A stretch of 64,000 bases of DNA, taken from Streptomyces sp. NBC_00690 (GTDB lineage Bacteria; Actinomycetota; Actinomycetes; Streptomycetales; Streptomycetaceae). Numbering within the stretch: the stretch's first letter is position 1; every line of letters starts with the position of its first letter. The DNA is taken from NCBI RefSeq assembly GCF_036226685.1, contig NZ_CP109009.1:6103501-6167500 (forward strand). Reading direction: 5' to 3'. Below the pieces are notes generated by a model. It was not told where the DNA came from. It saw only the letters and a program-made list of their open reading frames with translations, and did not search any database. This document shows positions 29,987 through 38,430 of the stretch, piece by piece. The translations under genes and the position numbers were made by a program.

Positions 29987-31243
29987 TCAGAGCCGGGCCG
30001 TCTTCAGCGCCATGTGGAGCAGTAGCCGGTCCTCGCCGTCCGCGAGGTCGAGCCCGGTGAGCTGTTCGACCCGGGAGAGCCGGTAGTAGAGCGTCTGCCG
30101 ATGGATGCCCAGCGCAGACGCGGTACGACTGGCCTGGCCGCCGCAGTCCAGATAGGTCTCGGCGGTATGGATGAGATCGGGATGGGAGCCGTCGAACAGC
30201 GGCAGCACCGCGGGATCCTGGGGGAGGTCGCCCGGGAGAGCGGTGAGGATGCGGTACGGCCCGATGTCGGCCCACTGGGCGACGGGCCCGAACCGGGGTG
30301 CTGCTCGGGCTGCGCGGGCCGCGGAGGACGCCTGGCGCCAGGCTGCGCCCAGGTCGGCAAGGCCCTGGTGGGGCGAGGACACACCGGCCGTGGCGGCGCT
30401 GGTCGCCGAGGTGAGCAGGCGCTCTGCGGCGGCGATCGCGGGGGCGGGGGTGTCGAGCGTGCGCAGCCGCAGCAACACCGCGAGGGCATATGTGCCCGCG
30501 GTGCCACTGCCGCCCGTTGCAGCAGGCACGCCACCGCCCGCCCGACCTGCGGCTCGTGACGAACCACCGCGGGACGTCCGTACGGCCGGAGCCTCGACCC
30601 GGGCCGCCGCACCTGGCACCGTGCACAGGGCAGCCGCGCTCGGGAGCGCGCGGACCGGCGGGGCGTCGCCGGACGGCCAGGGCGCGATGCACACCACCGC
30701 ATGGGGGCCGTCGGCGCCCCGCTCCCCACCGCCAAGAGCGGTGCGCAGTGCGGCCACCGCCATGTCGTACTGCCAGCCGCGATCCGCAGTGAGCACCGCA
30801 CGGAACTCGCGGGACAGATCCGTGCCGGCCCGTTCCTCGTCGGCGAGCAGACCGCCGATCCGTTCGGCGACCTCCATGGCCGCGGCCAACTGGGCGTCTG
30901 TGGGCCCGGGGGTGGTGTCCAGCAGCCACACATAGCCAAGTGCGATGCCTCGATGGCGTACCGGCAGACAGATGCGGTCCCGGAAGACGCCGGCGTCGGG
31001 GGCGGCGGGGATGCGGACGGGGGCGGTGGCGCGGGTGATCCCGAAGCCCTCGAACCAGGCGCGGACCGCGGGGGAGGACTTTCGGGTGAGGATCGAGCGG
31101 GTCCTGACCGGGTCCATCGCATCGTCGTCGTCGCTGTCGTGCGCGCCGAAGGCGATCAGCTCGAAATCGCGGTTCTCCAGCGTTGCCGGGGCTGCCAGCA
31201 GAGCCGAGATCTCATCCACGAGTTCCTGGTAATCGCCCTTCAT
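29987..31243 (-). CDS. PucR family regulator, probably of proline catabolism
   Basis: A 418-residue regulator. The N-terminal two-thirds is a sensory region (GAF-like, with [34 protein letters not shown] near 96-130). The C-terminal part ends with the PucR-type helix-turn-helix [41 protein letters not shown] (about 365-405). A Gly/Ser/Ala-rich linker lies near 215-245. It is divergent from proline dehydrogenase and pruA; in streptomycetes a PucR-type protein next to these genes controls proline use. Dyads in the intergenic region are candidate operators. Confidence 0.9.
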   Translation of the reverse strand: MKGDYQELVDEISALLAAPATLENRDFELIAFGAHDSDDDDAMDPVRTRSILTRKSSPAVRAWFEGFGITRATAPVRIPAAPDAGVFRDRICLPVRHRGIALGYVWLLDTTPGPTDAQLAAAMEVAERIGGLLADEERAGTDLSREFRAVLTADRGWQYDMAVAALRTALGGGERGADGPHAVVCIAPWPSGDAPPVRALPSAAALCTVPGAAARVEAPAVRTSRGGSSRAAGRAGGGVPAATGGSGTAGTYALAVLLRLRTLDTPAPAIAAAERLLTSATSAATAGVSSPHQGLADLGAAWRQASSAARAARAAPRFGPVAQWADIGPYRILTALPGDLPQDPAVLPLFDGSHPDLIHTAETYLDCGGQASRTASALGIHRQTLYYRLSRVEQLTGLDLADGEDRLLLHMALKTARL

Positions 31244-31264
31244 CCGGACATTCTGACACGACCT

Positions 31265-31335
31265 TCAGACAGATGTCTGAGATCCCGGCCACGGATGCGT
31301 GACAGCTGTCGATGGCTGAGGATCGGAGCGATCCT
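31265..31335. promoter_or_regulatory. Two dyads between the PucR regulator and proline dehydrogenase
   Basis: TCAGAC-AGAT-GTCTGA at 31265-31280 and AGGATCG-GAG-CGATCCT at 31319-31335 are perfect inverted repeats in the 177-bp divergent promoter region. Either could be the regulator binding site. Confidence 0.55.
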
Positions 31336-31420
31336 TAGATTTCACGGTGGTTCTTCGTGCCGTTCCGGACGCGTCTTCCCCCGCGCTCCGGCCCGGCGCC
31401 CGTACTTCCAGGAGGTCCCC

Positions 31421-32347
31421 GTGCTGGGTCCCGTGATCCTCGCCGCGTCGCGCAGCGACAGGATGCGTCGCATCGTCTCGGCCGCTCCGGTCACCAAGCC
31501 CGTGGTCAGTCGCTTCATCGCGGGTGAGACGGTCCACGAGACCATCCCCGTGGTCCAGGAGACCGCTGCCCGCGGCCTGGAGGTCACGCTCGACGTCCTC
31601 GGCGAGGACATCACCGATCCGTCGGAGGCGCTGCGCGCCCGCGATGCCTATCTGGAGCTGATCGAGGCGCTGAAGCCGCTCGGCCTGGGGGAGCGTGCCG
31701 AGATGTCGGTCAAGCTCTCCTCTTTCGGCCAGGCGCTCACCGGCGGCCATGACCTGGCGCTGAAGAACGTCACTCCGGTCGTCGAGGCCGCCGCCGAGAT
31801 CGGCACCACGGTTACCCTCGATATGGAGGACCACACCACGGTCGATTCGACCCTGGCCATCCACACCGAACTCCGTGAGCGCTTCCCCCGCACCGGAGCG
31901 GTCGTCCAGTCGTACCTCTTCCGCACCGAGGACGACTGCCGGGCGTTGGCCGCCGCGGGCTCCCGGGTCCGGCTGGTCAAGGGCGCCTACAAGGAGCCCG
32001 CGTCCGTCGCCATTCAGGACAAGGCCGAGGTCGACCGCGCGTACATCCGCTGTCTGAAGATCCTGATGGAGGGCGAGGGGTATCCGATGATCGGGTCCCA
32101 CGACCCGCGCATCATCTCCATCAGCCAGGAACTCGCCCGTCGTGCCGGCCGCAAGCTCGACGACTACGAGTTCCAGATGCTCTACGGCATCCGCGAGGGC
32201 GAGCACCACCGGCTCGCAGCCGAGGGCCACCGCATGCGCGTCTACATCGCGTACGGCACCGACTGGTACGGGTACTTCATGCGCCGCCTCGCGGAGCGCC
32301 CCGCCAATCTGGCGTTCTTCCTGCGTTCGCTGGTCAGCCGAGGCTGA
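31421..32347 (+). CDS. Proline dehydrogenase
   Basis: A 308-residue single-domain FAD proline dehydrogenase that oxidises proline to 1-pyrroline-5-carboxylate, passing electrons to the respiratory chain at the membrane. Family motifs are clear: MSVKLSSFGQAL, TLDMEDHTTVDSTLA, VRLVKGAYKEPA, MIGSHDPRI, EFQMLYGIRE and the C-terminal VYIAYGTDWYGYFMRRLAERPANL. The GTG start is fixed by an ideal AGGAGG 4-5 bases upstream; longer frames run into the PucR promoter. pruA follows after 38 bases, completing proline breakdown to glutamate. Confidence 0.97.
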   Translation: MLGPVILAASRSDRMRRIVSAAPVTKPVVSRFIAGETVHETIPVVQETAARGLEVTLDVLGEDITDPSEALRARDAYLELIEALKPLGLGERAEMSVKLSSFGQALTGGHDLALKNVTPVVEAAAEIGTTVTLDMEDHTTVDSTLAIHTELRERFPRTGAVVQSYLFRTEDDCRALAAAGSRVRLVKGAYKEPASVAIQDKAEVDRAYIRCLKILMEGEGYPMIGSHDPRIISISQELARRAGRKLDDYEFQMLYGIREGEHHRLAAEGHRMRVYIAYGTDWYGYFMRRLAERPANLAFFLRSLVSRG

Positions 32348-32385
32348 ACCCCCAACTGACCTACTGATTAAGGAGAGTCGGCACC

Positions 32386-34026
32386 ATGGACGCCGTCACC
32401 AAGGTTCCCGCGCCGGTCAATGAGCCGGTCCACGGCTACGCACCGGGCAGCCCCGAGCGCGCCCGGCTGGAGGCCAAGCTCAAGGAGCTGGCCGAGAACC
32501 CGATCGAGCTGCCGATGACCATCGGCGGCGTACGCCGGATGGGCGGCGGCGAGCGGGTCGACGTCGTCCAGCCGCACAACCACTCCGCCGTGATCGGCAC
32601 CTTCGCCGGGGCGACCGAGCAGGACGCGCAGGACGCCATCGACGCGGCGCTCGCCGCCGCGCCTGCCTGGCGTGCGATGTCCTTCGACGACCGTGCGGCG
32701 ATCATCCTGCGCGCCGCCGAGCTGCTGTCCGGCCCCTGGCGCGAGACGCTCGCCGCCTCCACCATGCTGGGCCAGTCGAAGACCGCCCAGCAGGCCGAGA
32801 TCGACACCCCGTGCGAGCTGATCGACTTCTGGCGCTTCAATGTCGCCTACGCCCGAGACATCCTGGCCGAGCAGCCTCCGGCCAACTCCCCGGGCGTGTG
32901 GAACCGGATGGACCACCGTCCGCTGGAGGGATTCGTCTACGCGATCACCCCCTTCAACTTCACCGCCATCGCGGGCAATCTGCCGACCGCTCCGGCCCTG
33001 ATGGGCAATGTGGTGGTGTGGAAGCCGTCCCCCACGCAGACGCACGCGGCCGTGCTGTTGATGCAGCTGCTGGAGGAGGCCGGGCTGCCCAAGGGCGTCA
33101 TCAACCTGGTCACTGGTGATGGCATCGCCGTCTCCGAGGTGGCGCTGAACCACCGCGACCTCGCCGGGATCCACTTCACCGGCTCGACCCGGACCTTCCA
33201 GCACCTGTGGAAGACGGTCGGCAACAACATCGAGAAGTACCGCTCGTACCCCCGGATCGTCGGCGAGACCGGTGGCAAGGACTTCGTGGTCGCGCACCCG
33301 AGCGCCGATCGCGCCGTGCTGAAGACCGCGCTGACCCGGGGTTCCTTTGAGTACCAGGGCCAGAAGTGTTCGGCGAGCTCCCGCGCGTACATCCCCGCCT
33401 CGATCTGGAACTCCGGTTTCAAGGAGGAGTTCGCGGCCGAGGTCGACGGGATCAAGATGGGTGACGTCACCGATCTGTCGAACTTCATCGGTGCGGTGAT
33501 CGACGAGCGTTCCTTCGCGAAGAACAAGGCCGCCATCGACCGGGCCAAGGCCGATGACACCTGCACGATCGTCGCTGGTGGTACGTACGACGACTCGGTC
33601 GGCTACTTCGTCCGCCCCACCGTCGTCGAGTGCTCGGACCCCTCCAACGAGGTCTTCACCACGGAGTACTTCGGCCCGTTCCTGGCCGTGCACGTCTACG
33701 ACGACAGCTCCGCCGAGCAGTACGACGCCATGCTGGACCAGATGGAGTCGGTCTCCGACTACGCGCTGACCGGTGCGGTCATCGCTAACGACCGGGCCGC
33801 TGCCGCGCACACCATGGAGAAGCTGCGCTTCGCCGCCGGCAACTTCTACATCAACGACAAGTCGACCGGTGCGGTCGTCGGACAGCAGCCCTTCGGCGGC
33901 GGTCGGGCCTCGGGCACCAATGACAAGGCCGGCGCTCCGCAGAACCTGATGCGCTGGACGCTGACCCGTGCGATCAAGGAGACGCTGGTCGCTCCGACGG
34001 AGTACGGCTACCCGCACATGGGCTGA
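32386..34026 (+). CDS. pruA: 1-pyrroline-5-carboxylate dehydrogenase
   Basis: A 546-residue NAD-dependent aldehyde dehydrogenase that turns P5C (as glutamate semialdehyde) into glutamate. The catalytic Cys328 is in YQGQKCSASSRAYIP and the general base Glu in RIVGETGGKDFV. The NAD pocket shows TPFNFTAIAGNLPTAPALMGN and HFTGSTRTFQHLWK. Length and motifs match the P5CDH branch. A good site (AAGGAGAG) precedes the ATG. It is the second gene of the proline operon and is followed by a terminator shared with the convergent ArsR gene. Confidence 0.98.
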   Translation: MDAVTKVPAPVNEPVHGYAPGSPERARLEAKLKELAENPIELPMTIGGVRRMGGGERVDVVQPHNHSAVIGTFAGATEQDAQDAIDAALAAAPAWRAMSFDDRAAIILRAAELLSGPWRETLAASTMLGQSKTAQQAEIDTPCELIDFWRFNVAYARDILAEQPPANSPGVWNRMDHRPLEGFVYAITPFNFTAIAGNLPTAPALMGNVVVWKPSPTQTHAAVLLMQLLEEAGLPKGVINLVTGDGIAVSEVALNHRDLAGIHFTGSTRTFQHLWKTVGNNIEKYRSYPRIVGETGGKDFVVAHPSADRAVLKTALTRGSFEYQGQKCSASSRAYIPASIWNSGFKEEFAAEVDGIKMGDVTDLSNFIGAVIDERSFAKNKAAIDRAKADDTCTIVAGGTYDDSVGYFVRPTVVECSDPSNEVFTTEYFGPFLAVHVYDDSSAEQYDAMLDQMESVSDYALTGAVIANDRAAAAHTMEKLRFAAGNFYINDKSTGAVVGQQPFGGGRASGTNDKAGAPQNLMRWTLTRAIKETLVAPTEYGYPHMG

Positions 34027-34047
34027 TCTTCACCGCCCCCCTGATCC

Positions 34048-34083
34048 CGCCCCCGTTCCAGCCCCCACGCCGGAACGGGGGCG
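34048..34083. terminator. Bidirectional terminator between pruA and the ArsR gene
   Basis: Perfect 12-base arms (CGCCCCCGTTCC and complement) with a 12-base loop lie between convergent genes. Confidence 0.85.
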
Positions 34084-34103
34084 GTTCCATGCCCGGGCAC
34101 GGC

Positions 34104-34460
34104 TCACCGCTCGGGGTCGGATTCCGCCAGCCGTTTGATGGTCGCGAGTCGGGAGTCCCAGTCGGTGGCCAGCCGGTCCATCCAACGGGCCGTCGCGGCC
34201 AGTCGGGTGGGTGCGACGGCGTAGCGCGCTTCCCGTCCCTCCCGGTGTCCCTCCACCAGGCCGGCGCGGGCGAGGACGCCGAGGTGCTTGACGATCGCCT
34301 GTCTGCTCACGGGCAGCTCCAGGGCGAGCAGGGTTGCCGTCGCCCGGCCGCCGTGGGCGGCCAAGGCGTCGAGTATCCGGCGCCGGGTCGGGTCCGCCAG
34401 CGCCGTCAGGACGTCGCTGACGGCCTCCTCGTCCGAGACCCGGTCCTGCGGGTCGGTCAT
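34104..34460 (-). CDS. ArsR family winged-helix repressor
   Basis: A 118-residue ArsR/SmtB-type regulator. The winged helix is well formed: VLTALADPTRRRILDALAAHGGRATATLLALELPVSRQAIVKHLGVLARAGLVEGHREGREARYAV. No metal-binding cysteine cluster is seen, which fits the metal-independent group that pairs with SRPBCC proteins. It starts inside the stop of the SRPBCC gene (ATGA overlap), so it is translated with it. Twin palindromes upstream of the pair are its likely operator. Confidence 0.93.
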   Translation of the reverse strand: MTDPQDRVSDEEAVSDVLTALADPTRRRILDALAAHGGRATATLLALELPVSRQAIVKHLGVLARAGLVEGHREGREARYAVAPTRLAATARWMDRLATDWDSRLATIKRLAESDPER

Positions 34461-34936
34461 GCCGACAGTCGTTCCGCGTACTGCTGGATGTTGACGACCT
34501 GCTCGCTCCAGCCGGCCTCGTGGCTCTCGTACGAGGCCGAGTCCTTGCGGTCATCGGGGATGGTGATCGAGGAGAAGCCGGTCTCGACCACGCGGAGCCG
34601 GGTGCCGTCGCCCTCGGAGGTCAAGGTGAACTCGACCAGGGTGGAGTTTCCGTCCACGGCCTGCTCGCCGGGGTAGGCGGACGCCCAGCGGTAGGAGAAC
34701 CGATGGGGTGCGTCCACCTCGACGATGGTGGTGGGGAACTGCCCGAACTCGCCGTGGTCCAGGAACATGGTGCCGCCGGGGCGAAGGTCCACCGGGGTGG
34801 GACTGCCCTGGCCGAACCAGGAGCCGACGTGTTTCGGTTCGGTCAGCACCGCCCAGACGCGCGCCACGGGGGCGTCGATGGTGATCTCCTTCTCGATCCG
34901 GTCGCCGGCTCGGCCGGCACTGAGGTCTTCGGTCAT
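34457..34936 (-). CDS. SRPBCC (AHSA1-like) domain protein
   Basis: A 159-residue single-domain START-like protein with a deep ligand cavity. Typical blocks: KEITIDAPVARVWAVLTEPKHVGSWFGQG, PHRFSYRWAS, TLVEFTLTSEGDGTRLRVVETGF and the C-terminal ESHEAGWSEQVVNIQQYAERL helix. Ligand unknown. It is first in the operon and overlaps the ArsR gene by 4 bases, the reverse of the common regulator-first order. Confidence 0.92.
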   Translation of the reverse strand: MTEDLSAGRAGDRIEKEITIDAPVARVWAVLTEPKHVGSWFGQGSPTPVDLRPGGTMFLDHGEFGQFPTTIVEVDAPHRFSYRWASAYPGEQAVDGNSTLVEFTLTSEGDGTRLRVVETGFSSITIPDDRKDSASYESHEAGWSEQVVNIQQYAERLSA

Positions 34937-34973
34937 GGTGGGCCTCCCTCTGGTTGCTGCACACTGGCTTTAC

Positions 34974-35024
34974 GTGCAACTCCAGGGTTGCACGAAGCGG
35001 GAGGAGGTGCAACCCGTGGGTTGC
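34974..35024. promoter_or_regulatory. Two ArsR-type palindromes upstream of the SRPBCC-ArsR operon
   Basis: GTGCAAC-N6-GTTGCAC at 34974-34993 and GCAACCC-GT-GGGTTGC at 35009-35024 are perfect inverted repeats sharing the GCAAC/GTTGC half-site, located 38-88 bases upstream of the SRPBCC start. Confidence 0.8.
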
Positions 35025-35117
35025 GGGTTCTGAGGGTCTCCGGAATGGATCTGTGACCTGATGAACACTCTTCGCAGCGACGGCTCCCGGTGGAGGGGCC
35101 GGTGCCACACTTGGGCC

Positions 35118-35579
35118 GTGTTCCAACTCCTGCCGGGCACCGGAGTGTTGTTGCCGCACCGCGCCGGCACCCTCCGCTTCGGCATGAGCGAACACACCGC
35201 GCGCTGGGCCCTGTCCACCATCTGCGACATCCGCACGCAATCCGTCTGCGGCGCGGCCTGGGCATTCAGCGGCGACTACCTCGGGCTGACCATCGACGTC
35301 CTCGGTGCACCGGAGGGGAACCACGCCCAGCGCCTCGGCTATGTGGAACTCGGTAGATCACCGTGTGACAGTTCGGGGGAGGAGCCCCAAGGGCCTGCCC
35401 TCGTGCCCGTACTGCACGAGGGCATCGACCTCTTCGGCCGCCCCCGGCACGACGTCGCGAGCCATCTGCCGTCGGACTCCCGGGTGAACCACGGCCTCGG
35501 GCGCACCGGCGGATACATCCAGTCGATCGGTCTCCGCAGTCCGTACTGGGCGATTCCTTACGGCTCGGAGACTGTCTAG
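35118..35579 (+). CDS. Uncharacterised protein, about 153 residues
   Basis: A soluble protein I do not recognise. It begins FQLLPGTGVLLPHRAGTLRFGMSEHTARWALSTIC, a pattern I associate with small streptomycete proteins of unknown function, and ends with an aromatic tail (SPYWAIPYG). No signal peptide or membrane helix. The GTG at 35118 lies 6 bases after CACACT, fitting leaderless initiation. The ATG at 35061 would add 19 residues without homologous look. It is divergent from the SRPBCC operon and convergent with the phospholipid operon. Confidence 0.75.
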   Translation: MFQLLPGTGVLLPHRAGTLRFGMSEHTARWALSTICDIRTQSVCGAAWAFSGDYLGLTIDVLGAPEGNHAQRLGYVELGRSPCDSSGEEPQGPALVPVLHEGIDLFGRPRHDVASHLPSDSRVNHGLGRTGGYIQSIGLRSPYWAIPYGSETV

Positions 35580-35632
35580 GAGTAGGTGACCGACTCACCG
35601 GGCTTTCCTCTCCCATGCATGGAGAGGGCCTG

Positions 35633-36907
35633 TCACTGCCAGCCGATCACGATCCAGGTCAGCCCCGTCGTGAACGCCCCGGCCAGCAGCGCCAGATAGA
35701 TGCCGTAGCACCTGCGGTAGCGCCGCAGGAGCAGGCCCAGTGCGGCGAACGCCAACCCCACCGTCAGCGTGCGTGAACCCCGTGCACCGGCCGAAGCGAG
35801 CAGCCAGTCGTCGACGGGCACGCCGGCCCGACCGGCTTCGGCCGCGTACACCTTGAACGGAACGCCGTTCCACGGCTGGTGGTGCACGGCGTCCGCGGAC
35901 TCCGTCACCAACTGCTGTTGCACCTCGGCCCGCATCCGGTCCGTGGTCAGCGGCGCAGGCAGGGCGACCCCCGCCGCCGCGATGTGCAGCGCGAGGAGCG
36001 CCCCCGCAATGCTCCCAGCCCATGCGGTGAGCGACAGCCGCAGTGCCGCCCGAGGCGCCGCCGCACACGCGATGCCCAACAGCAACTCCGGCATCAGCGG
36101 CCAGCTCAACGCCTCGGCGAACGCCCAACAGAAAGCGATCAGCAGCCCCCAGCGCGAAGCGGCCCGGGCGGCCACCCAGCGCCGCACCTTCGAGTCCCGG
36201 AGCGATTCCGCGTTGGTCCTTCGGTGCAGTTCGGCGACCGCGTCCCGGGCCTCCTCCGGGGTTGCCGTCGGCGCCAGCGGTGCCCCGATCCGCACCCGGA
36301 CCAGGGAGGAGCGCAACCGTCCGTGCTTGGGCAACAGCCGATCCGTCCCCGCGATCCCGACCGGCACCACGGGCACCCCGGCGGAATGGGCCAGCACGAG
36401 CGCACCCCGGTGGAAAGAGCCCACCGAGCCGTTCGAGCCTCGGGTGCCCTCGGGGAAGAGGACCACGGCTCGCCCGGCGCGCAACTCCTCGGCCATCGAC
36501 AGCAGATCGCCCATCCCGCCGCCCGTGCGCCGCAACGGGAAGCCGGCCGCGAGCCGACGGCAGATCCGGCTGCGCCACCGTGAGGCGAACCAGTAGTCCG
36601 CCGCCGCCCCGATCAAGGGGGTGTGGCGGGCGTCGAGGGCCGCGAGCAGGGCGGCCGTATCGGCATGCGAGGAGTGGTTGGCGACGACGACACAGCCGCC
36701 GCGCGGCAGCCGTCCGCGGCGCTCCACCCCACCGGTGAGGGTGAGCACGCACCACCACAGCGCGCGGCGGAGCACGGAGGCCACCCGCGAGCGGGAGGGA
36801 CGATCCTGCGCACCCGGCTCGGGTCGGTCAACGCCGGGCGGATCCGCGATCGAACCGGGCACGGGTCGCGCGCCGGCCTTCGGGCCGTACCTCTCACGCC
36901 CGCTCAT
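35633..36907 (-). CDS. 1-acylglycerol-3-phosphate acyltransferase with C-terminal membrane domain
   Basis: A 424-residue PlsC-type protein. The acyltransferase half (about 60-280) has the catalytic HX4D motif in VANHSSHADTAALL and the substrate motif VVLFPEGTRGSNG. The second half adds about four hydrophobic segments (RWGLLIAFCWAFAEALSWPLMPELLLGIACAA, AGSIAGALLALHIAAAG, TLTVGLAFAALGLLL, YLALLAGAFTTGLTWIVIG) with a polar loop, so it is a fused membrane protein. It would make phosphatidic acid. Its start overlaps the stop of the CdsA-like gene by 4 bases (ATGA), the third gene of a coupled lipid operon. Confidence 0.92.
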   Translation of the reverse strand: MSGRERYGPKAGARPVPGSIADPPGVDRPEPGAQDRPSRSRVASVLRRALWWCVLTLTGGVERRGRLPRGGCVVVANHSSHADTAALLAALDARHTPLIGAAADYWFASRWRSRICRRLAAGFPLRRTGGGMGDLLSMAEELRAGRAVVLFPEGTRGSNGSVGSFHRGALVLAHSAGVPVVPVGIAGTDRLLPKHGRLRSSLVRVRIGAPLAPTATPEEARDAVAELHRRTNAESLRDSKVRRWVAARAASRWGLLIAFCWAFAEALSWPLMPELLLGIACAAAPRAALRLSLTAWAGSIAGALLALHIAAAGVALPAPLTTDRMRAEVQQQLVTESADAVHHQPWNGVPFKVYAAEAGRAGVPVDDWLLASAGARGSRTLTVGLAFAALGLLLRRYRRCYGIYLALLAGAFTTGLTWIVIGWQ

Positions 36908-37758
36908 GCGCCGACCACCATCGCCAGCACCAGCGCCGGCAGCAGTGAGTCGATGCGGTCCAGCAGACCACCGAACCCCGGCAGCCAACTCCCCGCGTCC
37001 TTCACCCCTGCCTCCCGCTTGACCATCGACTCCAACAGGTCCCCGAGGACGCACCCCAGCAGCACCGCGGCCCACAGTTGCGGGGTGAAGGTGCCGACCG
37101 CGAACAGCACCAGACCGGTGGCGACCGCTGCCCCCACCACACCCGCCCAGGTCTTGTTGGGCGACAGCGGCCGTGCCAGCGGCCCGCGCCGCCCCAGAGC
37201 GGTGCCGCCGCACCACGCCCCCACATCGCCCAGGGCCACCGCGAGTCCCACCGCGACCGCGGTGTCCCCGAGCGTCACCAGGCCGGTCAGCGAGAGGGGA
37301 ATCCACAACAGGCCGAAGGCGGAGCGCGCCGCCCGGGTGAACCCCGTCGTGTGGTCGCCCGACAGCAGGGGCGGTACGGCAGCGATCAGCAACAGCAGTG
37401 CGGCGGCCCGCAGGTCGAGTACGTGCGGCGCCAGCCAGGCCAACGCCGGTAGGACGAGCGCCGACGCCGTCAGCACCGTCTGATCGAACCGGCCCAGCCC
37501 GGCCATTCGCACGTACTCGCTCACGGCGATCACTCCGAGCACGGCCGCCAGGGCGAAGGCCCCACCGGCACCGAGGTAGAGGGAGCCCAGGAATACGGGA
37601 GCGGTCAGTGCCCATGTGCGCCAGCGCCGGCGCAGCTCTGCCCGCATCCGTACCCGCGCCGGCAGTGCCGCAACTGCGACACCACCGGCGCCCAGGGCCC
37701 CTGCGACCAGGGGGAGCGCCCGCCCCATGGCGTCGCCCACGACGAGGAAGCCGCTCAT
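36904..37758 (-). CDS. Phosphatidate cytidylyltransferase-like protein (CdsA family)
   Basis: A 284-residue multispanning protein with about eight helices. The C-terminus fits the CdsA signature: SMVKREAGVKDAGSWLPGFGG, then LLDRIDSL; one position differs, with Phe where the signature has the His of HGG. An upstream SPNKTWAGVVG block also matches CdsA. The enzyme would make CDP-diacylglycerol from phosphatidic acid and CTP. ATG at 37758 overlaps the previous gene stop by 4 bases. Activity is likely but the signature change leaves a doubt. Confidence 0.88.
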   Translation of the reverse strand: MSGFLVVGDAMGRALPLVAGALGAGGVAVAALPARVRMRAELRRRWRTWALTAPVFLGSLYLGAGGAFALAAVLGVIAVSEYVRMAGLGRFDQTVLTASALVLPALAWLAPHVLDLRAAALLLLIAAVPPLLSGDHTTGFTRAARSAFGLLWIPLSLTGLVTLGDTAVAVGLAVALGDVGAWCGGTALGRRGPLARPLSPNKTWAGVVGAAVATGLVLFAVGTFTPQLWAAVLLGCVLGDLLESMVKREAGVKDAGSWLPGFGGLLDRIDSLLPALVLAMVVGA

Positions 37759-38330
37759 CGTGCGAGCTCCTTCCAGAGTCCACCGCACCGGAGCACTGCC
37801 GTCAGCAGCGAACCGACCGCGATGACCGCCAGTACCGGAACGGCCCAGCCCGTCGCGGCGGCGACCAGTACGAGCAGGCAGCGCTCGGTCTTGCCCATGG
37901 GGCCGCCGTTGCGTCGTGGCGCTCCCGCCGCGGCCCCCGCGAGGGACACCCAGGACGGGAGGGTCGCCGCCAAGGCCGTGATGGCCACCAGCCACAACGG
38001 GGCCAATACGAGAAATCCGGCCAGCACCACCAAGTCCGCCGCCCGGTCGCCGAGTTCATTGAGCAGGGCGCCGCGCCGGGTGGTGCGTCCGGTGTCCCGG
38101 GCCAGTGCCCCATCCAGATTGGCGAACGCCAGGCGTGCGGCGAGCAGCAGGGCGACCGGGACCGCGGCGAGCGGGGCGGGAAGCCAGGCCAGTGCCGCTG
38201 CGGCCCCGGCGGCGCTCACCACACCGGCCGCGGTCAATGCGTCGGGCGACACATCGCGGCGGGCGAGTGCGCCGCGGACCCCGGAGAGTCGGGCCGCGTA
38301 CCAGGGCTTGAGGGAGTAGAGGCCGTTCAT
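37755..38330 (-). CDS. CDP-alcohol phosphatidyltransferase-like protein
   Basis: A 191-residue membrane protein of the CDP-alcohol phosphatidyltransferase family. The conserved core reads ANLDGALAR, then GALLNELGDRAAD. Compared with the canonical D1xxD2GxxAR...GxxxD3xxxD4, D1 is Ala and D3 is Asn, while D2, AR, G and D4 are kept. Metal binding may therefore differ. It would exchange CMP of CDP-diacylglycerol for an alcohol. First gene of a three-gene operon with CdsA-like and PlsC-like proteins, each joined by ATGA overlaps. The head group is unknown. Confidence 0.85.
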   Translation of the reverse strand: MNGLYSLKPWYAARLSGVRGALARRDVSPDALTAAGVVSAAGAAAALAWLPAPLAAVPVALLLAARLAFANLDGALARDTGRTTRRGALLNELGDRAADLVVLAGFLVLAPLWLVAITALAATLPSWVSLAGAAAGAPRRNGGPMGKTERCLLVLVAAATGWAVPVLAVIAVGSLLTAVLRCGGLWKELAR

Positions 38331-38372
38331 GTGTTCAACTCTCCAGCGGTGGCTTGTTCTTCACCACGAGCT

Positions 38373-38399
38373 GCGTACTCAGTTCATTAATGAGTACGC
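38373..38399. promoter_or_regulatory. Inverted repeat in the divergent lipid operon/acetyltransferase promoter
   Basis: Perfect 9-base arms GCGTACTCA and TGAGTACGC flank a 9-base AT-rich spacer containing CATTAATG. It lies between the lipid operon start (38330) and the acetyltransferase start (38431). Confidence 0.7.
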
Positions 38400-38430
38400 G
38401 CATGCCGTGGGACCGGAGAGACTCAGTCCC

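Noticed and set aside
35595..36758. 387-residue minus ORF overlapping the acyltransferase gene
   Set aside because: Shadow frame of the PlsC-like gene, Arg/Gly-rich without motifs.
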